Assembly: GCA_017504305.1 (NCBI GenBank)
Contig: JAFVRJ010000026.1
Coordinates: 1 to 64,000 of the forward strand
Reading direction: 5' to 3'
Length of the DNA: 64,000 bases
Source of the DNA: Clostridia bacterium
GTDB taxonomy: Bacteria > Bacillota > Clostridia > Christensenellales > DTU072
Of the stretch, positions 1 to 7,521 are shown piece by piece. The number at the start of each line of letters is the position of its first letter. The first letter of the stretch is position 1. The position numbers and the translations under genes are program-made. The notes under the pieces are model-generated. The model saw only the letters and a list, made by a program, of their open reading frames with translations. It ran no database searches and was not told the origin of the DNA.

Positions 1-109
1 CGAGCAAGACAAAGAAAACGGCGCACTCCCCGATATGAGCGTACTTGGTCGTACGTGATTGAGGGGGGTGCGCCTGTTTGATGAAGTATAGTGAAGCTTC
101 TGTATGGGG
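1..109. repeat. Repeat copy 1 (partial) with nested hairpin
   Basis: Outer stem: GGCGCACTCCCC (20-31) pairs with GGGGGGTGCGCC (63-74), with one G-U pair. Inner stem: GCGTAC (39-44) pairs with GTACGT (51-56) around the loop TTGGTC. The left boundary lies outside the window. Confidence 0.8.
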
Positions 110-233
110 TTAGACCGCGGAGAAGCAAGCAAGACGAATAAATACAAAACCCCACGACGGGAGTGTACTTGAACGTACATGACCGAGTGGGTTTTTGTTT
201 ATTTATGAAGTATTGCGAAACTTATGTATGGGG
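110..233. repeat. Repeat copy 2 with covarying hairpin arms
   Basis: The outer stem is a different sequence from copies 1 and 3: an AAATACAAAACCCCAC-like arm (about 139-155) pairs with GTGGGTTTTTGTTTATTT (187-204). The inner stem is GTGTAC (163-168) with GTACAT (175-180) around TTGAAC. The inner C-G pair of the other copies is replaced by T-A. Both arms therefore changed together while pairing was kept. Confidence 0.8.
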
Positions 234-360
234 TTAGACCGCGGAGAAGCGAGCAAGACAAAGAAAACGGCGCACTCCCCGATATGAGCGTACTTGGTCG
301 TACGTGATTGAGGGGGTGCGCCTGTTTGATGAAGTATTGCGAAGCTTATACGCGGTCTAA
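234..360. repeat. Repeat copy 3, closed by a terminal inverted repeat
   Basis: Outer stem GGCGCACTCCCC (269-280) pairs with GGGGGTGCGCC (312-322); inner stem GCGTAC/GTACGT is at 288-293 and 300-305. Unlike the junctions between copies, this copy ends with CGCGGTCTAA (351-360), the exact reverse complement of TTAGACCGCG at 234-243. The whole copy can therefore close into one long stem, with AAGC/GCTT as a second pairing inside it. Confidence 0.8.
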
Positions 361-1431
361 CTACATGCGGGTGGTCTTATCTTCCCCTATCCCTACCATA
401 CCATCTACCACGTACTTCTTGCCGTTGGTATCGGTGACGTAGCCGTAAATGGTGCCGAAGGGTAGAGCATAATAGCTATCGATGATGCCAAAGTGCATGT
501 TCAAGTAGAATACGTCGGCTATTTCAAAGCGGATATCTACTAAACCACGCTCGTCGCGAACGTACCAAGTTTTGGAGTCGCGTTTTTCCTTGGTAAATGT
601 TACGGGGGGCATGGGATAAGAGGTGCCGTCTACCCAAATGAGGTTTTCGTTATATTTGTCTTGGTCGATTGATTGGTTGCGAGTAAGGTTGAAGGCAAAG
701 TCTTTCATTTCGCCATCGATTTCGCATTGTCCCATAGAGGTCAACCAATCGTAGTGAGCTTTATAAGGATAGTAGCCCTTGTGGTCGTCGATAATACTTA
801 CGGAATTGCCATCGGTGATAAATTCTTCGCCGTTAACAACGATTTTACCTTCCGCACGCAAAAAGTCCTTTTCGGAATAGAGGGGCTTGTTCGGTCCAAA
901 GGGGATGGATACTATCGAGGGAGGACATAGGCGAGTTACCTTCATATCGATTTCGAAGGTTCCGCACTTGCCTTTAGAGTAGCCTTTTGCCCAAGCTTTG
1001 CCGTTTAGAAGGTCGTTGCAGATTTCATACTCGGAATTTTTAGTCTTTAAATAGCTATGATCGTCAATAAGTCTCCATGCTACGTGAGCTTTTGAGGAGG
1101 GAATTACGGGATTCCACCAAGAAAGGACCTTTTGAGTACGTTTATCGAACCATACGAAGATACTAAAGCCCATCGCACCGGTGTTATATACGGCACTTAC
1201 CAAAGCGCCTTCTTTCATATTGATTTCAAATGCTTCCCACTCCGTAATACGGCTCTTGTTCATGCAAGCGGGCATCCATTTGCCACAAGGCTTTTTGGCT
1301 TTTACAAGATCAAAGCGCTCAAAAGGCTTATCGTAAGTACCAAAGCAACATTGGCCATTTTCATCAACGAGCGACGGAGGAGTTGCTACCGGCTCGCGTA
1401 AAGGGGAGATATAATCGGGATATTTTGACAT
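361..1431 (-). CDS. DUF2804 family protein
   Basis: The predicted 356-residue protein matches the DUF2804 pattern: an N-terminal FGTYDKPFERFD stretch, a KSRITEWEAFEI segment, a GYYPYKAHYDW segment, an NENLIWVDG segment and a C-terminal GLVDIRFEI region. No catalytic function is established for the family. No signal peptide or membrane segment is visible, so it is probably cytosolic. I chose the ATG at 1431, not the longer in-frame start at 1530, because GAGGTG lies 5 nt upstream and the likely promoter (1460-1488) lies inside the longer version. It is divergent from the decarboxylase beta gene and its stop abuts the structured repeat array, which may shape its mRNA 3' end. Confidence 0.82.
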   Translation of the reverse strand: MSKYPDYISPLREPVATPPSLVDENGQCCFGTYDKPFERFDLVKAKKPCGKWMPACMNKSRITEWEAFEINMKEGALVSAVYNTGAMGFSIFVWFDKRTQKVLSWWNPVIPSSKAHVAWRLIDDHSYLKTKNSEYEICNDLLNGKAWAKGYSKGKCGTFEIDMKVTRLCPPSIVSIPFGPNKPLYSEKDFLRAEGKIVVNGEEFITDGNSVSIIDDHKGYYPYKAHYDWLTSMGQCEIDGEMKDFAFNLTRNQSIDQDKYNENLIWVDGTSYPMPPVTFTKEKRDSKTWYVRDERGLVDIRFEIADVFYLNMHFGIIDSYYALPFGTIYGYVTDTNGKKYVVDGMVGIGEDKTTRM

Positions 1432-1459
1432 AATTTCACCTCGTCCGTTTAATGACTTG

Positions 1460-1488
1460 ATTATAGCAGTTTTCTTCGCGTTATTCAA
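1460..1488 (-). promoter_or_regulatory. Sigma-A-type promoter of the DUF2804 gene
   Basis: On the minus strand, TTGAAT (1483-1488) and TATAAT (1460-1465) are separated by 17 nt. The expected transcription start falls between this site and the ATG at 1431, which settles the start choice of that gene. Confidence 0.7.
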
Positions 1489-1543
1489 GAGGGTATTTTG
1501 TTGCTTATTATTAAATTGGTTCGTATACACGTGCGCGAAAACC

Positions 1544-1577
1544 TTGACTAATCAAAATTTTAGGCATATGATATAAT
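1544..1577 (+). promoter_or_regulatory. Promoter of the first decarboxylase beta gene
   Basis: TTGACT (1544-1549) is 17 nt before TATGAT (1567-1572). This -10 overlaps a second perfect TATAAT (1572-1577), giving TATGATATAAT. The same composite -10 occurs upstream of the oadA operon. Confidence 0.7.
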
Positions 1578-1626
1578 CACGGAGATTGGTGGCTCAAAAC
1601 CTTCTCTTACTTTAACGGAGGATACT

Positions 1627-2730
1627 ATGGATTATCTAATTGAAGGTCTAAACGCGCTTACCCCCGGTCAAGCCGTTATGTGGCTAATCGGTGGCTTGCT
1701 CATCTTCCTTGCAATCAAAAAGGATATGGAACCCGCCCTCTTATTACCGATGGGTTTTGGTGCAATCTTATGCAACCTTCCCCTCTCGCCTGTTATTGGC
1801 GAAAGCGGTATTATTAAGTCGCTTTTTGAAGTTGGTATCGAAGCAAGCGAAGCCATGCCCCTATTGCTGTTTATCGGCATCGGCGCAATGATCGACTTCG
1901 GACCCTTGCTCTCCAATCCCAAACTATTCATCTTGGGCGGAGCCGCACAATTTGGTATTTTTATCACTATCATCCTTGCAGCTATGATCGGATTCCCCAT
2001 CGAAGACGCCGCTTCTATCGGTATCATCGGTGCTGCAGACGGTCCCACCGCCATCATGGTTTCGCAAGTTCTTAAATCCAATTACACCGCTGCGATTATC
2101 GTTGTTGCATACTCCTATATGGCGCTCGTTCCCATTGTTCAACCTGCAGTCGTAAAGCTCTGCACCACCAAAAAGGAACGTTTGATAAAAATGCAATATA
2201 CCTCGAATCAGGTAACCAAACTCACCAGAATATTATTCCCAATCATCGTTACCGTTATCGCAGGCCTCATCGCTCCCGAATCACTTTCGCTCGTTGGTAT
2301 GCTCATGTTCGGTAACCTCATCAGAGAGTGTGGCGTATTGCAATCTCTCTCGGAAACCGCTCAAACTACCTTCTCGAATATCATCACCTTGCTCCTTGGT
2401 ATCACCATTTCCTTCCAAATGCAAGCAGAAGCTTTCCTACGTCTTGAAACCCTCGTTATCATGGCGCTCGGTTTGTTCGCTTTCGTATTCGATACCATCG
2501 GCGGTGTATTCTGCGCGAAGTTTATGAACCTATTTACCAAAAACAAAATCAATCCTATCATCGGTGCAGCAGGTATTTCCGCCTTCCCGATGGCAGCTCG
2601 TGTTGCTGAAAAGATGGGTATTCAAGAGGATCCCTCTAACCACCTTTTGATGCACGCAGTCGGCGTTAACGTCAGTGGTCAAATCGCTTCAGCTATCGTT
2701 GGCGGTTTGATTATCGGTCTCGTTCTGTAG
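1627..2730 (+). CDS. Na+-translocating decarboxylase beta subunit (stand-alone copy)
   Basis: This 367-residue polytopic membrane protein belongs to the OadB/GcdB/MmdB family, which couples release of CO2 from carboxybiotin to Na+ export. The family signature GAADGPTAIM is present around residue 137, with the Asp implicated in Na+ translocation. A second conserved polar region, MHAVGVNVSGQI, lies near residue 341. The start is supported by GGAGG a few bases upstream. It forms a short transcription unit with the 73-residue protein that follows, closed by a terminator, so it is separate from the complete decarboxylase operon downstream that has its own beta subunit. Compared with that second copy (398 residues) it lacks a roughly 30-residue insert in the N-terminal region. 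Which alpha subunit it partners is an inference. Confidence 0.88.
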   Translation: MDYLIEGLNALTPGQAVMWLIGGLLIFLAIKKDMEPALLLPMGFGAILCNLPLSPVIGESGIIKSLFEVGIEASEAMPLLLFIGIGAMIDFGPLLSNPKLFILGGAAQFGIFITIILAAMIGFPIEDAASIGIIGAADGPTAIMVSQVLKSNYTAAIIVVAYSYMALVPIVQPAVVKLCTTKKERLIKMQYTSNQVTKLTRILFPIIVTVIAGLIAPESLSLVGMLMFGNLIRECGVLQSLSETAQTTFSNIITLLLGITISFQMQAEAFLRLETLVIMALGLFAFVFDTIGGVFCAKFMNLFTKNKINPIIGAAGISAFPMAARVAEKMGIQEDPSNHLLMHAVGVNVSGQIASAIVGGLIIGLVL

Positions 2731-2740
2731 GAGGTATAAT

Positions 2741-2962
2741 ATGATGAATATGCTTTTAGCTTTTGAAAATCTTTCCCCCATGAACGGCGAAGTTTTAAAG
2801 GCTTCCCTCAACATCCTCTGGCAAGGTTTGCTTGCTATATTTATCGTTATCGGCCTTATCATTATTGCCGTATCGGTAACCACCGACCTTATCGCAAAGG
2901 GCTCTAACTACAAAGCAAAACACGGCGATATTTCCATCAAAAAAATCTTTAAGAAAAAATAA
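2741..2962 (+). CDS. Small single-pass membrane protein, possible OadG-like subunit
   Basis: This 73-residue protein has one strong hydrophobic span (about residues 28-48) and a basic cytoplasmic tail rich in Lys. It starts 10 nt after the beta-subunit stop behind GGAGG; two adjacent ATG codons are possible starts. Small single-span gamma subunits (OadG) assemble Na+-pumping decarboxylases, and the position directly behind a beta gene suggests the same role. It lacks the soluble C-terminal domain seen in the larger gamma-like protein encoded at 4549. The function is inferred from size, topology and context only. Confidence 0.6.
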   Translation: MMNMLLAFENLSPMNGEVLKASLNILWQGLLAIFIVIGLIIIAVSVTTDLIAKGSNYKAKHGDISIKKIFKKK

Positions 2963-2979
2963 ATTTTCCATCAAATCAA

Positions 2980-3006
2980 AGCGCTCCGACAAGGGGCGCT
3001 TTTTTA
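2980..3006 (+). terminator. Rho-independent terminator
   Basis: AGCGCTCC (2980-2987) pairs with GGGGCGCT (2993-3000) and is followed by six T residues. It closes the beta plus small membrane protein unit. Confidence 0.8.
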
Positions 3007-3062
3007 CGTTAAAATCTTGATTTTAAAAGTCATAATTTTTTGCGCTTTGCCTACGTTAACCC

Positions 3063-3097
3063 TTGACTTTAGCCCCTCTTTTTTTGTATGATATAAT
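3063..3097 (+). promoter_or_regulatory. Promoter of the oxaloacetate decarboxylase operon
   Basis: TTGACT (3063-3068) is followed after 18 nt by TATGAT (3087-3092), overlapping TATAAT (3092-3097). This is the same composite -10 as upstream of the first beta gene, which suggests the two units are expressed alike. Confidence 0.7.
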
Positions 3098-3154
3098 TAC
3101 GGGAATATGGGGCGCCATTTAGGCGAACGTTACCGCAATTTATCGGAGGTTATA

Positions 3155-4549
3155 ATGAAGAAAGTCCAATTTACCGAAACCGTTTTACGTGATGCTAACC
3201 AATCTCTTATCGCAACACGTTTACCTTACGAAAAGTTTGATGGTATCCTTTCCACCATGGATAAAGCAGGATACTACTCCGTTGAGTGCTGGGGCGGAGC
3301 AACCTTTGACAGTTGCTTGCGTTACCTTGGCGAAGATCCATGGGTTAGACTACGTAACATCAAGGCTAAAATGCCTAACACCAAGCTCCAAATGCTACTC
3401 CGCGGTCAAAACCTTTTAGGATACAAACACTATCCCGACGACGTTGTACGTAACTTCGTTGCAAAGAGCATCGAAAACGGCATCGACGTTATTAGAATAT
3501 TCGACGCTCTTAACGATCTCCGCAACGTAGAAGTTGCCGTTGACGAAACCTTAAAGAACGGCGGACACCCCTCTCTTGCTATCAGCTACACTTCCTCTCC
3601 CGTACACACTCTTAAGAAGTTTGCAGAGTTAAGTAAGGATATGGAAAAGATGGGCGCTAAATCCATTTGTATTAAGGATATGGCCGGCGTTATGAGCCCC
3701 CAAGAGGCATCCGACCTCGTAAAAGCTATTAAGGATAGCGTAAGCTTACCTGTAGTACTTCACACCCACTGCACCACCGGTCTTGCCTTTATGACTTGCT
3801 TAAAGGCTGTTGAAGCAGGCGCAGACGTTATCGATACCGCAACCTCTTGCTTCAGTGGCGGTACTTCGCAACCCGCTACCGAAACCTTAAAGTACGCTCT
3901 CGAGCAAATGGGTTACGACACCGGACTCGACGGCGATACCTTGAACGAAGTAAACAACTTCTTCAAACCCATCCGTGATAGCTATCTTGATTCTGGGCTC
4001 CTCGATCCCAAAGTTATGGCTACCGATACCCAAGCTTTGAACTACAAAATCCCCGGTGGCATGCTCTCTAACCTTATCAGCCAACTCAAAGCACAAAACG
4101 CTATCGACAAGCTCCCCGAAGTTCTTCTCGAAACCCCCAGAGTTCGTGCAGACCTCGGCTATCCTCCGCTTGTAACCCCCATGAGCCAAATGGTAGGCGT
4201 TCAAGCTGCTACCAACGTATTGCTCGGCGAGCGTTATAAGACCATCGGTAAGGAAGTTAAGGCTTACTGCCGTGGCGAATACGGTCAAGCTCCCGGCGAA
4301 ATCGATAAAGACCTCATGAAGAAGGCTCTTGGCGACGAAACCCCCATCACCTGCCGTTATGCAGATCTTTTAGAGTCTCAATTCGATAAGGTTAAGGCCG
4401 AGCTCGAAGGCGTTGCAAGAAGCGACGAGGACGTATTAAGCTACATCGCTTTCCCCCAACAAGCTGAAAAATTCTTCACTGCCCGCAAGGAAAAGGAAGA
4501 AAAAACCGTTAAATACACCATCGAAGTAATCGAGGAGGACAATAAATAA
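3155..4549 (+). CDS. oadA: Oxaloacetate decarboxylase alpha subunit (carboxyltransferase)
   Basis: The 464-residue protein is the carboxyltransferase of a biotin-dependent decarboxylase. It moves the carboxyl group of oxaloacetate to biotin and releases pyruvate. It has the HMGL-like TIM barrel followed by the PYC/OADA conserved domain. Visible motifs are LRDANQSL (residues 11-18), LRGQN with the following GYKHYPDD, the active-site Lys in KDMAG (Lys174) and the metal ligands HTHC (His203, His205). There is no biotin domain at the C-terminus; that is encoded separately at 4960. I use the ATG at 3155, preceded by GGAGG, and not the in-frame ATG at 3107. The gene heads a four-gene operon and its stop overlaps the next ATG by one base. 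The HMGL-type fold argues for oxaloacetate over methylmalonyl-CoA or glutaconyl-CoA as substrate. Confidence 0.9.
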   Translation: MKKVQFTETVLRDANQSLIATRLPYEKFDGILSTMDKAGYYSVECWGGATFDSCLRYLGEDPWVRLRNIKAKMPNTKLQMLLRGQNLLGYKHYPDDVVRNFVAKSIENGIDVIRIFDALNDLRNVEVAVDETLKNGGHPSLAISYTSSPVHTLKKFAELSKDMEKMGAKSICIKDMAGVMSPQEASDLVKAIKDSVSLPVVLHTHCTTGLAFMTCLKAVEAGADVIDTATSCFSGGTSQPATETLKYALEQMGYDTGLDGDTLNEVNNFFKPIRDSYLDSGLLDPKVMATDTQALNYKIPGGMLSNLISQLKAQNAIDKLPEVLLETPRVRADLGYPPLVTPMSQMVGVQAATNVLLGERYKTIGKEVKAYCRGEYGQAPGEIDKDLMKKALGDETPITCRYADLLESQFDKVKAELEGVARSDEDVLSYIAFPQQAEKFFTARKEKEEKTVKYTIEVIEEDNK

Positions 4550-4932
4550 TGTTTAACGCCATCGAATCCGTTACCATAGGCGAATCTTTTGCCCTTGCAG
4601 GTGTTTCCATGTCCATCATCATGGGTGTACTTGCTTGCATTATGGTACTTATCTATCTTATGAGTGGTTTCTTCAAGCTTCTCGAAAAGCATAATCCCGC
4701 TCTCAAAGCTAAAATCGACGCTCTTTTCTCCAAGAAAACCGAGCCCACCGAAGCTTCTGAACCCGTCGCAACCGAAGAAAAAGACATTGTTACCGCTCGT
4801 GGCAGCTGTGGCAACATCGTTTTAAAGAACGTTACCGACAGAGAAGCAGCTATGATTATGGCAATCGTTGCAGATAAAATGCAAACTCCCCTAAACGAAT
4901 TACGCTTTAAGTCCATCAAAAAGATCGACTAA
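4549..4932 (+). CDS. Oxaloacetate decarboxylase gamma-like subunit (OadG family)
   Basis: This 127-residue protein has one N-terminal membrane span (about residues 20-43), a Pro/Glu/Thr-rich linker and a small soluble C-terminal domain. That layout fits OadG-type gamma subunits, which hold the alpha and beta subunits together at the membrane. Its start overlaps the oadA stop (TAATG), so translation is probably coupled, and a GAGGA site lies within the end of oadA. Assignment rests on topology and operon position; the sequence itself is poorly conserved in this family. Confidence 0.72.
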   Translation: MFNAIESVTIGESFALAGVSMSIIMGVLACIMVLIYLMSGFFKLLEKHNPALKAKIDALFSKKTEPTEASEPVATEEKDIVTARGSCGNIVLKNVTDREAAMIMAIVADKMQTPLNELRFKSIKKID

Positions 4933-4959
4933 CCACCACAATATTAAGGAGATATAAAT

Positions 4960-5343
4960 ATGAAATATAGAGTTACCCTAAACGATAAAGTATACGAAGT
5001 TGAAGTTGAAAAAGGCGAAGCTATCCTTGTTGACGAATACGATAGAATGACTCCCGCTCAAGCTCCCGCTCAAGCACCTGCAGCCGCTCCCGCTCAAGCT
5101 CCCGCTCCTCAAGCAACCGCTAATGCAAGCGCAAGTGCAGTTAAAGCTCCCCTACCCGGTATCGTAGTAGCAGTTAAAGCTCAAGTTGGTCAAGCTGTTA
5201 AAGCAGGCGAAGCCGTTGTAGTTATCGAAGCTATGAAGATGGAAAACGAAATCGTCGCTCCCACCGCAGGTACCGTTAAAGCCATATACGTACAAAAGGG
5301 CGCAAGCGTACAAACCGACGCTCCTTTATTCGAAATCGCATAG
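4960..5343 (+). CDS. Biotin carboxyl carrier subunit of the decarboxylase
   Basis: This 127-residue protein shuttles CO2 as carboxybiotin from the alpha subunit to the membrane beta subunit. It has an N-terminal strand region, a flexible Ala-Pro-Gln-rich linker (about residues 36-60) and a C-terminal biotinyl domain. The biotinylation motif is AMKMEN, with Lys93 as the modified residue. GGAG lies 8-9 nt before the ATG. A separate Ala/Pro-linked biotin protein, not a biotin domain fused to the alpha subunit, is common in anaerobic Bacillota decarboxylases. Confidence 0.9.
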   Translation: MKYRVTLNDKVYEVEVEKGEAILVDEYDRMTPAQAPAQAPAAAPAQAPAPQATANASASAVKAPLPGIVVAVKAQVGQAVKAGEAVVVIEAMKMENEIVAPTAGTVKAIYVQKGASVQTDAPLFEIA

Positions 5344-5355
5344 TAGGTAGCCACT

Positions 5356-6552
5356 ATGGATATAGGACAAATTTTCGTAGACCTTGCTAAAGGTTCGGGA
5401 TTTGCGCAACTCGGCATGCAATGGCAAAACGCCGTCATGATCGTGCTTGCTTGTTTCTTCCTCTACCTCGGCATTAAAAAGAAATTCGAACCTCTACTTC
5501 TTGTAGGTATCGCTTTTGGTATTTTGCTTACCAACTTACCGCAAGCAAGTGACGCAGACCTTCTATACCACCCCGAGTGGTGGATCGGGCAGGCAGCCAT
5601 TGACAACGGCGTTGATTATCTTAACGTTCTTCAACACGGCGGATTGCTCGACATCCTTTATATAGGTGTTAAAACGGGTGTTTACCCCTGCTTGATATTC
5701 ATCGGCGTTGGCGCAATGACCGACTTCGGACCGATGATAGCTAACCCCAAGAGCTTACTCCTTGGCGCGGCAGCACAGCTTGGTATATTCACTGCGTTTA
5801 TACTCGCATCCTTATTCTTTACCCCTTCGCAAGCAGCTTCTATCGGCATTATCGGCGGAGCAGACGGCCCCACTGCTATTTGGCTCACCAAATCTCTTGC
5901 CCCTGAACTCCTTGCAGCTATCGCAATCGCCGCATACAGCTACATGGCACTCATACCGATCATCCAACCCCCGATTATGCGCCTTTTAACAACCAAAAAA
6001 GAGCGTGAAATCAAAATGGAACAACTCCGTGAAGTATCCAAGAGCGAAAAGATCGTTTTCCCCATTATGGTTACTATCTTCTGTTGCTTATTGCTTCCCA
6101 GCGTTGCTCCCCTACTCGGTTGCTTGATGTTTGGTAACTTATTAAAAGAGTGTGGCGTTACCGAAAGACTTTCCGATACCGCTCAAAACGCATTGATGAA
6201 CATCGTTACCTTGTTCCTCGGCATCTCCGTTGGTGCTACCGCACAAGGTGCAAGATTCTTATCTGCAGATACCCTTTTAATAATTGCTCTTGGTCTAATC
6301 GCATTCAGCCTCTCCACGGCAGGTGGACTGCTCATCGGCAAACTTATGTGTTGGCTTACCAAAGGTAAAATCAATCCCCTCATCGGCGCAGCAGGCGTTA
6401 GCGCAGTTCCGATGGCAGCTCGTGTTGCTCACTCCGAGGGCTTAAAAGCCAACCCCTCCAACTACCTCCTCATGCACGCAATGGGTCCCAACGTCGCAGG
6501 CGTTATAGGCTCTGCCGTTGCAGCAGGCATCTTGATGGCGGTGTTCGGCTAA
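5356..6552 (+). CDS. oadB: Na+-translocating decarboxylase beta subunit (operon copy)
   Basis: This 398-residue polytopic membrane protein decarboxylates carboxybiotin and pumps Na+ outward. The signature [10 protein letters not shown] (about residues 166-175) and the C-terminal [10 protein letters not shown] segment are intact. The N-terminal region contains an extra stretch of about 30 residues with two tryptophans that the paralogue at 1627 lacks. The gene follows the biotin carrier by only 12 nt with a weak GTAGG site, so it may depend on coupled translation. It completes an alpha-gamma-biotin-beta operon that ends at a strong terminator. Confidence 0.9.
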   Translation: MDIGQIFVDLAKGSGFAQLGMQWQNAVMIVLACFFLYLGIKKKFEPLLLVGIAFGILLTNLPQASDADLLYHPEWWIGQAAIDNGVDYLNVLQHGGLLDILYIGVKTGVYPCLIFIGVGAMTDFGPMIANPKSLLLGAAAQLGIFTAFILASLFFTPSQAASIGIIGGADGPTAIWLTKSLAPELLAAIAIAAYSYMALIPIIQPPIMRLLTTKKEREIKMEQLREVSKSEKIVFPIMVTIFCCLLLPSVAPLLGCLMFGNLLKECGVTERLSDTAQNALMNIVTLFLGISVGATAQGARFLSADTLLIIALGLIAFSLSTAGGLLIGKLMCWLTKGKINPLIGAAGVSAVPMAARVAHSEGLKANPSNYLLMHAMGPNVAGVIGSAVAAGILMAVFG

Positions 6553-6580
6553 AATAAATTGAACTTTCCGATAAACTTAA

Positions 6581-6605
6581 ACGCACCCAATTGGGTGCGT
6601 TTTTA
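6581..6605 (+). terminator. Terminator of the decarboxylase operon
   Basis: A perfect palindrome, ACGCACCCAA with TTGGGTGCGT (6581-6600), is followed by TTTTATT. It may also act on the convergent phosphatase transcript. Confidence 0.8.
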
Positions 6606-6631
6606 TTAAATCGTCTTGAATAACACAAAGA

Positions 6632-7372
6632 TTATGCTTCTTCAGTGTAGCGCTCGATAAGCTCTGCACGAATCTCTTTGGTGATGCCGAATTCCTTTTC
6701 GAAATAACTATCGTAATCGCCGTATACCTCGATTATCTTATTAAGAGAGGTGTCCAACAGCTCTTTGTACACGGTAAAGAAGGCGTGGAAATGCTTGAAA
6801 GCATATCTATGGAATATCTTGGGAATACGTTCTCCGATAACGCTTTCAATAAACGGTTGAACGGAAGTAGAGCGCATATACTCCTCAAGAACGGTTTCGT
6901 AACTTGCGCCAAGAAGCAAAAGAATAAGAGAGATACCAATGCCTGCCCTATCTTTGCCTGCAGTACAATGCAACATCATAGGAGTTTCGTCTTTAACAAT
7001 CGACTTCATTAAAGCAACGTAAGCTTCATTACCAAGGGGTAAATGCTCGTAAGTAGGTGCAACGTCACGCCACGTAACTTGATCAAACAACATCGCAAAA
7101 CTACCGCCCTTTTCAAGCTTAAAAAGCTTGTCGTTTTTATAGGTTGCAGGGATGTTACGATGCTCTGCACCAATCTTTTCGTATGGAGCTTCGCCACGGC
7201 ACTCCTTTGCATCGCGGAAATCGTAAGCTACCTTGATACCGAGTTTTTTGAGCTCGGCAAGTTCCTCGTCCGTTGCACGGTCGAGCATTGCACTACGGTA
7301 GAACAAACCCTTTTTTACTACTCGGTTGCCATCTACAGGCAAACCACCTATCTCTCTAAAATTCGCTATCAT
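6632..7372 (-). CDS. Tyrosine-protein phosphatase (Y_phosphatase3 type)
   Basis: The 246-residue protein has the Cys-based phosphatase signature HCTAGKDRAG, with nucleophile Cys136 and phosphate-binding Arg142, and the N-terminal FREIGGLP plus GLFYRSA pattern of this family. Members remove phosphate from tyrosine or, in some cases, from phosphoinositides. No signal peptide is visible, so it is probably cytosolic. There is no Shine-Dalgarno sequence; instead TATTAT ends 6 nt before the ATG with a TTGTAG-like -35, suggesting a leaderless mRNA. It is convergent with the decarboxylase operon. Confidence 0.85.
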   Translation of the reverse strand: MIANFREIGGLPVDGNRVVKKGLFYRSAMLDRATDEELAELKKLGIKVAYDFRDAKECRGEAPYEKIGAEHRNIPATYKNDKLFKLEKGGSFAMLFDQVTWRDVAPTYEHLPLGNEAYVALMKSIVKDETPMMLHCTAGKDRAGIGISLILLLLGASYETVLEEYMRSTSVQPFIESVIGERIPKIFHRYAFKHFHAFFTVYKELLDTSLNKIIEVYGDYDSYFEKEFGITKEIRAELIERYTEEA

Positions 7373-7378
7373 GCTGAT

Positions 7379-7406
7379 ATAATATCACAAATACCTTTTT
7401 CTACAA
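7379..7406 (-). promoter_or_regulatory. Promoter giving a leaderless phosphatase mRNA
   Basis: On the minus strand TTGTAG (7401-7406), a 16-nt spacer and TATTAT (7379-7384) are followed after 6 nt by the ATG at 7372. The expected start of transcription is at or next to the start codon. Confidence 0.55.
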
Positions 7407-7476
7407 AACATATTACGCAAAAATAAATAAAATTTATTTTTTACTTCATGCGTGATTTTCCTTTGTTGAGAATAAT

Positions 7477-7504
7477 AAAAAGGAGCCGTTTGGGCTCCTT
7501 TTTG
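7477..7504 (-). terminator. Terminator downstream of the PHP pseudogene
   Basis: AAGGAGCC (7480-7487) pairs with GGCTCCTT (7493-7500), with A/T tracts on both sides, so it can work in either direction. Confidence 0.75.
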
Positions 7505-7521
7505 CGCATTGTTGGTTGCCA

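Larger units (their letters stand above)
1..361. repeat. Tandem array of ~124-bp structured repeats
   Basis: Three copies (the first cut by the window edge) repeat about every 124 bp: up to 109, 110-233 and 234-360. Each boundary carries TTAGACCGCGG followed by AGAAGC(G/A)AGCAAGAC, and each copy closes with a TTTATGAAGTAT-like and GCGAA(A/G)CTT-like segment. The centre of each copy is a hairpin whose arms differ between copies yet still pair. The array ends exactly at the stop codon of the minus-strand DUF2804 gene, so it would sit in that gene's 3' region. No open reading frame explains it. Confidence 0.85.

Noticed and set aside
1-360. Tandem repeats as a possible CRISPR array.
   Set aside because: The unit is about 124 bp with no constant short repeat and unique-spacer pattern, and there are no cas genes.
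109-361. GTTAGAC and GTCTAAC at repeat boundaries resemble integron attC core sites (GTTRRRY / RYYYAAC).
   Set aside because: The order and orientation are wrong: copies repeat GTTAGAC in tandem and only the last ends with GTCTAAC, and no integrase or cassette structure is present.
1432-1530. Longer N-terminus for the DUF2804 protein.
   Set aside because: It contains the promoter and lacks a ribosome site; the ATG at 1431 has GAGGTG at the right distance.
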